This document shows, piece by piece, positions 1 to 5,921 of a stretch of DNA of 7,496 nt. Made by a program: the position numbers and the translations under genes. The notes beneath the pieces were generated by a model. It was not told the origin of the DNA and did not search any database. It saw only the letters and a program-made list of their open reading frames with translations. The stretch comes from Prevotellaceae bacterium (GTDB taxonomy: Bacteria > Bacteroidota > Bacteroidia > Bacteroidales > UBA932), in the NCBI GenBank assembly GCA_031288885.1, contig JAITQP010000115.1, forward strand, positions 1 through 7,496, in the 5' to 3' direction. Within the stretch, counting starts at the first letter, position 1, and every line of letters begins with the position of its first letter.

Positions 1-21
1 GGGCGGGCTTGCAGCCCGCCC
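1..21 (-). terminator. Intrinsic terminator hairpin closing the susCD operon
   Basis: GGGCGGGCT at 1-9 and AGCCCGCCC at 13-21 are perfect reverse complements separated by a 3-nt loop, giving a 9-bp, almost entirely G+C stem. It begins 9 nt past the TGA stop (31-33) of the small lipoprotein gene, in the right place to end the minus-strand operon. Any U-tract would lie beyond the edge of the window, so the terminator call rests on the stem and its position only. A tight G+C stem here could also serve as a 3'-end RNA stabiliser. Confidence 0.7.
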
Positions 22-30
22 CTCACGCCG

Positions 31-555
31 TCACTTCACCGGATACGTTGCGCGGTAGGAGTACTCTCTTCCGTCCACCTGCCACCCGACAAACGCCCAG
101 CTGTTGAAGCCGGTGAGCTGGCTCCAGCCCGGGATGATTTCGCCGCTCTTGAGGACAACGTTTGCCGTAAAGTGCACCACCTCGCCCTGCGCGGGAACGG
201 ATAGCCCAAGCTTGCCGTAAAGGTCGGCTACGCTGACGGGAACATCCGCCGGAAAGTTCACAATGTTATCCACCACAACGCACGCGGCGTCCACCGGCGC
301 GCCGGTCAGCACCGCCAGCAGCTGGGCGTGGCTGAGCGACGAGTGGTCGCCCTGAAGCTCCGGAATGGTGAGCTTTACGTGGCAGCTTCCGGTGGTCTGC
401 CCCACCGCGATGGAGTCGGGGGTGCCGGCTACACGGCTAACGTCTATCAGCACGCCGCGCTTCACCTCGTCAATGGGGTAGGGAAGCTCCTTGCGGCAGC
501 TCGCAAAAATACTTAGGGTGACGGCTACAAGCGCCATCAAATACATCTTTTTCAT
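31..555 (-). CDS. Small lipoprotein, third gene of the susCD operon
   Basis: This 174-residue protein starts with a lipoprotein signal peptide (MKKMYLMALVAVTLSIFASC). The lipobox FASC puts the lipidated cysteine at residue 20. It is followed by R-K-E, a charged stretch resembling the Bacteroidota lipoprotein export signal that sends lipoproteins to the cell surface. The mature part of about 155 residues has alternating hydrophobic, beta-rich character, no further membrane segments and no catalytic motif I can recognise. The C-terminal part, with IPGW, LTGFN and GWQVDGREYSY, looks like a conserved core. The gene begins 33 nt after the susD-like stop and ends just before a strong hairpin, so it is the last gene of the operon. 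Small lipoproteins in this slot (SusE/SusF and other surface glycan-binding proteins) often assist ligand capture. This one is shorter than SusE or SusF, and an accessory role in the importer is inferred from position only. Confidence 0.85.
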   Translation of the reverse strand: MKKMYLMALVAVTLSIFASCRKELPYPIDEVKRGVLIDVSRVAGTPDSIAVGQTTGSCHVKLTIPELQGDHSSLSHAQLLAVLTGAPVDAACVVVDNIVNFPADVPVSVADLYGKLGLSVPAQGEVVHFTANVVLKSGEIIPGWSQLTGFNSWAFVGWQVDGREYSYRATYPVK

Positions 556-588
556 ATCTTAATCTTATCTTACGTTTTAAATCATTTA

Positions 589-2277
589 CTACTTATCCCA
601 AAATAGAAGCTTTGCCGACAGGTCGATTTTTTGCTTCAGGTTGGGGTTGAGGTCTGTCTCCGAGGTGACGGGGTAGTAGAGCGAGCGCGGAAATTGCGCT
701 ATGCTTCTTATCGGCACCTGCGCGGGCGAGTAGTTGTTTGGCGTAAGGTTTACGCCGTAGCCCGGGTTGGAGGTGCGCTCCGGCGCAAAGAGCGTCGGGT
801 AGCCGGTGCGCCGGTAGTCCGTGTAGGCGTCCACCGGATTAAAGACGTTGGCAATCCACTTTTGGGTCATCACGATTTCCATCCTACCGGAGTTGTCGGG
901 GGCGGCGTCATACTTTGCAAGGATGTCGCCGGTGAAGCTGTCTCGGGCGGCGTTGGTAATTGCCGGCACGTTCTTTTGCTTGCTCGCCACGCTGTTTACG
1001 TGGTCAACGGCGGCCTCCATCGCCTCCTTTAGCAGCGCGCGCGCGTCGCCGGAGGTTTCGCCGGCCAACACCAGCTCCGCCAGCATGAACTTAAGCGCGG
1101 CAAAGGTCAGCATTTTGTGGGGCGCGTACCCGTTGCCCGCGTTGTACTGGGTTACCCTTCCACCCGCTCCGTCGTCGTACTTGCCGCCGCAGAGGTAAAG
1201 GCCAACCTTGGTGAGCAGGTTGTCGTTCGCCACGGAGGAGTTGCTGCCAAGGGTGGCAAAGAAGATGGACACGAACTCGCCGTTACGGTACTCGTAAAGC
1301 TTACTCCCCATGTCTTTTTCTTCTTTCTTCAACTGGTTGTAGAAGTAGTAGGGGACGCGGGGGTCTTCGACGCCCGCAAACGGGTTGGCGGTGCAGTTGT
1401 GCGTTTGCCCTTTCATGATTTCGTAAAAGAACGGGCTGACGTAGTAGGTGGTCTGCATGCCGCCGTACTCCGCCAGATAGGCCGGATGCCGCTGGTCGGC
1501 GGGGTTGGTCTTTTCGTTAAACCAGAACTGAAAGTCCTCGCCGGAGGCAATAAAGCTGCCCTCGCCTACGAGGTCGCTGAGCTTTGTCTGCCACTCCGTA
1601 ACGTCCGACTTCGCTTTGCGCGATTGCAGCAGGAGCTTTAGCTTGAGCGTATTGCACAGGCGCAGCCACTTGGCGGCGTTGCCGGCGTAGAGGAGGTCGT
1701 CGCCAGCCGGCTTCAGGGGGTTGGCGGCGGTGGTATCGGACAAGTCCGCGCGGGCGTCCTCCAGCAGCGCAATCAGGCTGTTGTAGATGACGGCGCTGTG
1801 GTCGGGGTGGGGAGCCGTGACGCCGGACACGTTGAACTTGCTGTAGGGAATATCGCCCCACAAGTCCACCATTACGGAGAAAGCGTACGCCTTTAGCGTT
1901 TTCGCAATGCCCGCGTAAATCAGGTTTCCGTCCGGCGTGGCGACCTTGATGATAGCGTCAAACTCCGACAGCGCGTGGGTGTAGGCGTAGTTCCACGTGT
2001 TGAGGGGGTTGTTGGCCTGAGGGTTCATGCCGTAGTTCTGCACCTCGCGCGACACCAGCTGGTGCACGTAAGACGACAGGTTATTGCCGATAAAATTCCC
2101 TTGGCTAAACGCTTGCACCATGGTGTACTCGCCCCCCGACAGCAGGTGCGACAGGTCGGCCGTTTCCGGACGGTTGGGGTCTTTGTTCACGTCTAAGAAA
2201 TCCTTTGTGCAGCCCACAAAGGAGAGCGCAAAAAGCAGCGCTAATAAAGATGTTGCTATATTTTTCATGTTGCTCAT
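589..2277 (-). CDS. SusD/RagB-family outer-membrane lipoprotein (SusD-like_2 type)
   Basis: SusD proteins are surface lipoproteins that cap a SusC barrel and help capture the nutrient. This 562-residue protein has a lipoprotein signal with lipobox FVGC and lipidated Cys23, followed by TKDFLDVNKDPNRP, a typical SusD-like_2 N-terminus. The helical, TPR-like scaffold shows in NTWNYAYTHALSEFDAIIK, in the following IYAGIAKTLKAYAFSVMVDLWGDIPYSKF stretch (broken by family-typical residues), and in AAKWLRLCNTLKLKLLLQSR. The C-terminal part contains TDYRRTGYPTLF and RSLYYPVTSETDLNP, also usual for the family. Length fits. The start is at Met1, with Met4 (codon at 2268-2266) as an alternative that gives the same mature protein. 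It begins 12 nt after the susC-like stop, so the two are almost certainly co-transcribed and form one complex. No Shine-Dalgarno sequence is seen. Substrate cannot be predicted. Confidence 0.97.
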   Translation of the reverse strand: MSNMKNIATSLLALLFALSFVGCTKDFLDVNKDPNRPETADLSHLLSGGEYTMVQAFSQGNFIGNNLSSYVHQLVSREVQNYGMNPQANNPLNTWNYAYTHALSEFDAIIKVATPDGNLIYAGIAKTLKAYAFSVMVDLWGDIPYSKFNVSGVTAPHPDHSAVIYNSLIALLEDARADLSDTTAANPLKPAGDDLLYAGNAAKWLRLCNTLKLKLLLQSRKAKSDVTEWQTKLSDLVGEGSFIASGEDFQFWFNEKTNPADQRHPAYLAEYGGMQTTYYVSPFFYEIMKGQTHNCTANPFAGVEDPRVPYYFYNQLKKEEKDMGSKLYEYRNGEFVSIFFATLGSNSSVANDNLLTKVGLYLCGGKYDDGAGGRVTQYNAGNGYAPHKMLTFAALKFMLAELVLAGETSGDARALLKEAMEAAVDHVNSVASKQKNVPAITNAARDSFTGDILAKYDAAPDNSGRMEIVMTQKWIANVFNPVDAYTDYRRTGYPTLFAPERTSNPGYGVNLTPNNYSPAQVPIRSIAQFPRSLYYPVTSETDLNPNLKQKIDLSAKLLFWDK

Positions 2278-2289
2278 GGTTTTACGATA

Positions 2290-5200
2290 TTAGAAAGTTA
2301 GCTTGAGGTTAAAGCCCACCCTGCGGATGGTGGGCGCGCTTTCGCGGTCGATGCCCTGCACGTTTCCGCTCCCAAAGCTGTTGGAGCCCGGGTCGTAGTT
2401 CATGTACTTGGGGAAGCCCGGCGCGTAGTGCCAGAGGTTTCGGGCAATGACCGATACGCTTGCCGAGCCGATAAAGGTTTGGCTCAGCCAGCTTTCGGGC
2501 AAATTCCAGCCCAAGGAGATTTCGCTCAGGCGGAACACCGTAGCGTCAAAGGTTTGGAACTCGTCCACGCCATTCAGGGCGAACGTTGGCGCCGTGCTCG
2601 ACGAGGCAAACCAGAGGTTGCTCTCGGGCAGCTGCACGGTGTTGGGGATTTTTTTGCCCGAGGCGTCGCGGAGAGGCTCGTGCGTGTTGGGGTCGGCAAA
2701 CACGCCCGGGAGGATGCGCGTGCCCAAACGGTCTTCCGTATCCTTGGTCACGCCGCGCCCCAGCAGGTCGGCAACCGTGCCGGCCACCAGCACGCCGCCC
2801 ACCCTGAAGTCGAACAGGCAGCTGAGCGAAACGCCCTTGTACGAAAGAGTATTCGTTATCGCCGCCTTAAAGTCGGGGTACGGGTTGCCCAAGTCCCCCA
2901 GCTCCGACGCCTCCATGTACGCCCCGCTCTGGGGGTTGACCAGCGGATTTCCCTCATCGTCGCGGGCTATGACCGAGCCGCGGAGAAACCCGTAGGGGTA
3001 ATTCGGCTGCAGCGTAGGCTGCACCTCGGAGGTAGTGCCGGTGTTCAGCGTGATGCGCTCCACGCCCTCCACCAGCGAGATGACCCGACTTACGTTTTTG
3101 GTAAAGGTGGTATAGACGCTCCACTTGAGGGAATTGCGCATCGCCACGGGCACCAGCGTGAGCCCCACCTCCAGCCCGCGGTTGCTCATCTCCCCAAAGT
3201 TGGTGTAGTGGCTTTGCAGCCCCGTGGAGCTGGGCAGGCTCACCGGCGCAATCTGGTCGGTGGTGCGGCGGTCGTACAGCGTAACGTCGGCGCCAAGGCG
3301 GTTTTGGAAGAGCTGCAGCTCCGCGCCAAGCTCCACCTCGGTGGTGAACTCCGGCTTCAGGTTTGGGTCGTAGGTGGTGGTAGGCGTTAGCATGATGGGG
3401 TGCTTGTCAAACGGCGTGTCCTGAAAAAACGTGCCGTTTACGTAGTAGGGCGCCGCATCGTTGCCCACCATTCCCCAGCCGGCGCGCAGCTTGCCGTAGC
3501 TCAGCACGTCGTGGTCAACCTCAAAGGCGTCGCTGAAGATGAACGAGCCCACCACCGCCGGATAGAAGTAGCTTTGGTTTCCCACCGGCAGCGTGGACGA
3601 GTGGTCGTTGCGCAGCGTAGCGTTCAGGAAAGCGTAGCTCCGGTACGTCAGCAGCACGTCCGCGTACACCGCCCAGAGCCGCCGCACGGACACTCCCTCG
3701 GTGGCGGTTTGCTCCTGCGTGTTGTCCACGTTGTATATTTTCCTAAAAATCATCTCATTTCCCACCGCCGTACCTTCCGTGAGCGTGCGCTGGTTGGCGT
3801 TGTGCCCCAGCACGGCTCTCAGGCTGAAGTCCTCCGTCAGGTCGCGCTTCAGCGTGAGCTGAAAGTTCGACTCCAGCTCTTGGCTGCCGTAGGTGTGGTT
3901 GGTAATCTGCCCCTTTCCGGCAAAGCCCGAGGGGCCTACCGACCCGATGTTGATGACCTGCTTGCGCTCCATCTCGTACTGATTCCACCCAAACTGGTAG
4001 TCCGCCGACAGCCACGGCGTAATATCGTAGCCGGCGTTCAGGCTGGTTACCGTCCTGTCCATTACCGTACCTATGGTGTTGTGCTTCCACGACCACAGGG
4101 GGTTGTCCACGCCGCCAAGCATAAACAGGTTGTCGCCCCGTGGCGTTTCGTAGGGCAATCCGTTGATATCGTAGCTGCGGGGAAGCAGGAGGGTGCGGGC
4201 AAAGGAGCTCACGGAGCCGCTGTAGTTGCCCGCGCCAAAGAACGGCCCGTTCTGCATGGCGCGCGAGTACGACAGCGTGCCGCCCGCGCGAACGCCGTTG
4301 TCCAGCTGCTGGTTTCCGCCAACGCTAAACGAGGTGCGCCCAAAGTCCGAGTGCGGGATGGCGCCGTCCTGCTTCAGCTGGGATACGGTGGCGCTAAAGC
4401 TCCCCTTGTCGTTAAAGCTGAGCAAATTTGCCGAAACATCCGCCACGCCGCCCGTCCTGAAGAGGTCTTTTACGTTGTTGGGGTAGGCGCGGTAGGGCAG
4501 CGTGGTAGGCATGTTGGGGTACGCCGTTAGGTAGGCGCCGTAGGTCTTAAATTCGCCGTGGGCTGAGAACGGGGCGCCCCACGAGCCGTTGGAGGGTTGG
4601 TACTGAAATTCGGAGCCCTGCCCGTAGGTATTCTGGTACTCCGGCAGCGAGGCCACCGCCTCCACCGCGTAGGAGGCGGATACCGTCACCTCAAACTTCC
4701 GCTGCGAGGGGCGCGCCTTCCGGCTGCCCGACTTGGTGGTAATCAGCACCACGCCGTTGGCGGCGCGGCTGCCGTAGAGCGCCGCCGCCGCCGCGCCCTT
4801 CAGCACGCTCATCGACTCAATATCGTTGGGGTCTAAGGTCGAAAGCCCCGTGCCGTAGGCGCCCGCCGTTGAGAGCCGGCTGCCGGTAACCACCTCGGGG
4901 TTGCTGTAGGGGATGCCGTCCACCACGTACAGCGGGTCGTTGTTGCCCAGAAACGACGAGTTGCCGCGTATGAGCACCTTTGTTGCGCTCCCCGCCACCG
5001 CCGATGACGAGCCAACCTGCACGCCGGGTATTTTGCCGTCCAGCGAGCGGAGCAAGTCCGGCTCGGCCTTCTGCGTGGCGCTGTTGGGGTCGACCTTTGC
5101 AACGGCGTAGCCCACCGACCGGTCTGTCCGCAAAATCCCCATGGCCGTGACCACAACCTCGTCCAGCGTCTTTGTGTCGGACTTAAGCACGATGGTGAGG

Positions 5201-5463
5201 TTAGTTGAGGCGGGCGCTTCGGTTTCAACGTAGCCAATGTACCTCACGACTACCGTGCTCACATTCTCCGCAACGAAAAACGTAAACCGCCCGTCAACAT
5301 CGGTGGACGTACCGGCGCTCGTTCCCTTAACAATTACCGACGCGCCAACCAGCGGGGCCCCTGATTCATCCACCACAACCCCCGAAACCTGCTTGTTTTG
5401 CGCAACGGCAAGCGCCATACTTAGCAAAAAACAGGTAAGTAATGATATAATTCTTTGTTTCAT
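2290..5463 (-). CDS. SusC/RagA-family TonB-dependent outer-membrane transporter
   Basis: This is a 1057-residue TonB-linked outer-membrane barrel that imports bulky nutrients (oligosaccharides, peptides or similar) with its SusD partner. The signal peptide ends at AVA-Q (residues 21/22). A CarboxypepD_reg-like domain follows (about 24-97, with SGVVVDESGAPLVGASV and DVDGRFTF). Next comes the TonB box LDEVVVTA (100-107), then the plug with SLDGKIPGVQV (140-150), NDPLYVVDGIPYSN (175-188) and GSRAANGVVLITTKSG (231-246), the SusC signatures. The rest is beta-barrel with many aromatic strand ends, closing at FNLKLTF with the terminal Phe expected for barrel insertion. There is no N-terminal STN domain, so anti-sigma signalling through this protein is not indicated. 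It is the first gene of a three-gene operon and is preceded by an unusual leader with two terminator-like hairpins. The start at 5463 is supported by the signal peptide. Substrate unknown. Confidence 0.98.
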   Translation of the reverse strand: MKQRIISLLTCFLLSMALAVAQNKQVSGVVVDESGAPLVGASVIVKGTSAGTSTDVDGRFTFFVAENVSTVVVRYIGYVETEAPASTNLTIVLKSDTKTLDEVVVTAMGILRTDRSVGYAVAKVDPNSATQKAEPDLLRSLDGKIPGVQVGSSSAVAGSATKVLIRGNSSFLGNNDPLYVVDGIPYSNPEVVTGSRLSTAGAYGTGLSTLDPNDIESMSVLKGAAAAALYGSRAANGVVLITTKSGSRKARPSQRKFEVTVSASYAVEAVASLPEYQNTYGQGSEFQYQPSNGSWGAPFSAHGEFKTYGAYLTAYPNMPTTLPYRAYPNNVKDLFRTGGVADVSANLLSFNDKGSFSATVSQLKQDGAIPHSDFGRTSFSVGGNQQLDNGVRAGGTLSYSRAMQNGPFFGAGNYSGSVSSFARTLLLPRSYDINGLPYETPRGDNLFMLGGVDNPLWSWKHNTIGTVMDRTVTSLNAGYDITPWLSADYQFGWNQYEMERKQVINIGSVGPSGFAGKGQITNHTYGSQELESNFQLTLKRDLTEDFSLRAVLGHNANQRTLTEGTAVGNEMIFRKIYNVDNTQEQTATEGVSVRRLWAVYADVLLTYRSYAFLNATLRNDHSSTLPVGNQSYFYPAVVGSFIFSDAFEVDHDVLSYGKLRAGWGMVGNDAAPYYVNGTFFQDTPFDKHPIMLTPTTTYDPNLKPEFTTEVELGAELQLFQNRLGADVTLYDRRTTDQIAPVSLPSSTGLQSHYTNFGEMSNRGLEVGLTLVPVAMRNSLKWSVYTTFTKNVSRVISLVEGVERITLNTGTTSEVQPTLQPNYPYGFLRGSVIARDDEGNPLVNPQSGAYMEASELGDLGNPYPDFKAAITNTLSYKGVSLSCLFDFRVGGVLVAGTVADLLGRGVTKDTEDRLGTRILPGVFADPNTHEPLRDASGKKIPNTVQLPESNLWFASSSTAPTFALNGVDEFQTFDATVFRLSEISLGWNLPESWLSQTFIGSASVSVIARNLWHYAPGFPKYMNYDPGSNSFGSGNVQGIDRESAPTIRRVGFNLKLTF

Positions 5464-5472
5464 AAACTCTAC

Positions 5473-5487
5473 TTTTTAAATTAAAAA
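5473..5487 (-). promoter_or_regulatory. A/T-rich palindromic translation-initiation region of the susC-like gene
   Basis: TTTTTAA at 5473-5479 and TTAAAAA at 5481-5487 form a perfect 7-bp A/T palindrome about 10 nt upstream of the susC-like ATG. No purine-rich Shine-Dalgarno string lies at normal distance. A/T-rich, weakly structured DNA before the start codon is the usual initiation context in Bacteroidota. It is noted as the likely ribosome landing region, and the palindrome itself may be incidental. Confidence 0.4.
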
Positions 5488-5502
5488 CACCAACTTTTAC
5501 CT

Positions 5503-5518
5503 CCCTGCTACGGCAGGG
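5503..5518 (-). other. Small tetraloop hairpin in the susC leader
   Basis: On the minus strand CCCTGC-CGTA-GCAGGG makes a 6-bp perfect stem with a 4-nt loop, 39 nt upstream of the susC-like ATG and just downstream of the second terminator-like hairpin. It has no T-run after it, so it is not a terminator. It could be a stability or folding element of the leader RNA, and nothing more can be said. Confidence 0.45.
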
Positions 5519-5524
5519 TACAGT

Positions 5525-5559
5525 AAAAAAGAAGCCCTCCCCCAACGTGCGGGAAGGGC
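5525..5559 (-). terminator. Second (promoter-distal) terminator-like hairpin in the susC leader
   Basis: Read on the minus strand, GCCCTTCCC and GGGGAGGGC (5534-5559) form a 9-bp stem with one G-U pair and an 8-nt loop. TTCTTTTTT (5533-5525) follows immediately, the classic intrinsic-terminator layout. It points towards the susC-like gene, whose ATG is 62 nt downstream of the T-run. It comes directly after another such hairpin (5563-5602) and downstream of the best promoter candidate. It therefore either attenuates susC transcription or insulates it from the upstream gene. Confidence 0.7.
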
Positions 5560-5562
5560 ATG

Positions 5563-5602
5563 AAAAAACGGCTTGGCGCCTGCAAGCTGCAAGGCCAAAC
5601 CG
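5563..5602 (-). terminator. First (promoter-proximal) terminator-like hairpin in the susC leader
   Basis: On the minus strand CGGTTTG pairs with CAAGCCG, and inside it GCCT pairs with AGGC and GCA with TGC around a GCT loop. That gives about 14 bp (one G-U) with two small bulges over 5569-5602. The stem is followed directly by TTTTTT (5568-5563), so this is a well-formed intrinsic terminator on the minus strand. No comparable T-run exists on the plus-strand side. Only 3 nt separate its T-run from the next hairpin, making a tandem pair. Confidence 0.72.
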
Positions 5603-5628
5603 TAACGCTGTACACCACATCGCCACCC

Positions 5629-5651
5629 CTACCAAATCACCCTCTCCTCCT
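5629..5651 (-). promoter_or_regulatory. Shine-Dalgarno-like AGGAGG with three-codon mini-ORF in the susC leader
   Basis: The minus strand carries AGGAGG (5651-5646), then a 5-nt spacer, then GTG ATT TGG TAG (5640-5629). This would be a three-codon peptide translated from a canonical ribosome-binding site about 27 nt before the first terminator hairpin. Translated mini-ORFs in front of terminators are the hallmark of ribosome-dependent attenuation. Three codons is extremely short, the start is GTG, and the G-rich DNA could produce this by chance, so the call is tentative. Confidence 0.2.
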
Positions 5652-5683
5652 ATCATGGTATGCTATAAGATATTTCTACACTA

Positions 5684-5714
5684 CTAAGATAGAAAGAAAA
5701 TCCCGACGACACAA
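5684..5714 (-). promoter_or_regulatory. Candidate Bacteroidota-type promoter for the susC operon
   Basis: The Bacteroidota housekeeping promoter is a -33 TTTG-like element and a -7 TAnnTTTG element about 19-20 bp apart. On the minus strand TTG (5714-5712) is followed after exactly 20 nt by TATCTTAG (5691-5684), one mismatch from the -7 consensus. Transcription would begin near 5677 and give a leader of roughly 214 nt containing both terminator-like hairpins. A second, poorer candidate is TAACGTTTG at 5737-5729, with one extra spacer base inside the box. Nothing matching the consensus was found between the hairpins and the ATG. Confidence 0.4.
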
Positions 5715-5817
5715 CTAAAATGCGCTATCAAACGTTAAGAGAATTGGAGGGGATTTTGCGGCAACGATACCTTGTCCGCGTCATTGCAGCGGAGCGGAGT
5801 TTAACGAAGTTATTATA
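5715..5817. other. Intergenic stretch without a recognisable gene
   Basis: This is the middle part of the 458-nt gap between the FGE-like gene and the susC-like gene. No convincing ORF, tRNA or insertion element is seen. The segment around 5779-5815 (GTCATTGCAGCGGAGCGGAG followed by TTAACGAAG) resembles in style the short extragenic repeats containing CATTGC and GCGGAGC-like strings found in various bacteria. Only one copy is present in this window, so it cannot be called a repeat from here. Confidence 0.3.
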
Positions 5818-5858
5818 AAAATGGAGAATGAAAAAAAACTCTTTCCATTCTCCATTTT
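5818..5858 (-). terminator. Terminator hairpin of the FGE-like gene
   Basis: AAAATGGAGAATG (5818-5830) and CATTCTCCATTTT (5846-5858) are perfect 13-bp reverse complements around a 15-nt A-rich loop. On the minus strand the stem ends in CCATTTTT and continues TATAATAA, so the T-run overlaps the base of the stem. It lies 64 nt past the TAG stop (5922-5924) of the FGE-like gene and is its most likely terminator. Because A and T runs flank both sides, it could work in either direction. Confidence 0.7.
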
Positions 5859-5860
5859 GC

Positions 5861-5906
5861 TCCGCCCGCCGTCTGGCAACGCTCAAAGCGTACATGGAGG
5901 GGCGGA
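5861..5906 (-). other. G+C-rich stem between the FGE-like gene and its terminator
   Basis: TCCGCCC (5861-5867) and GGGCGGA (5900-5906) are perfect complements enclosing a smaller ACGC-TCAAA-GCGT hairpin (5879-5891). The structure falls in the 3' untranslated region right after the FGE-like stop codon and before the 5818-5858 terminator, so it may protect the mRNA 3' end. The 7-bp outer stem closes a 32-nt loop, which makes this a weaker call than the neighbouring terminator. Confidence 0.4.
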
Positions 5907-5921
5907 CGCCGGCAGGAAAAG

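Noticed and set aside
1117..1641. A 174-codon plus-strand frame opposite the susD-like gene
   Set aside because: Shadow of a well-supported SusD coding region. No initiation context and no motif.
2428..3390. A 320-codon open frame on the plus strand inside the susC-like gene
   Set aside because: Antisense shadow of the barrel-coding region. Composition is artefactual and no recognisable motif is present.
3400..4530. A 376-codon open frame on the plus strand inside the susC-like gene
   Set aside because: It is antisense to a fully conserved SusC coding region, has a biased Arg/Val/Ala/His composition typical of reading G+C-rich codons backwards, and shows no domain or signal sequence.
5366..5656. 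A 96-codon minus-strand frame starting in the leader and overlapping the susC-like start
   Set aside because: It runs through both terminator hairpins and overlaps the SusC signal-peptide codons out of frame. The protein is Cys/Arg/Gly-rich without sense, and its AGGAGG lies inside the ORF rather than before its ATG.
5464..5680. The susC leader as a known riboswitch (TPP, cobalamin, FMN or SAM)
   Set aside because: I looked for the conserved cores such as the TPP CTGAGA and ACCTGA strings, the cobalamin GCCACTG box and the FMN AGGG/ACCGGCGG pattern, and did not find them.
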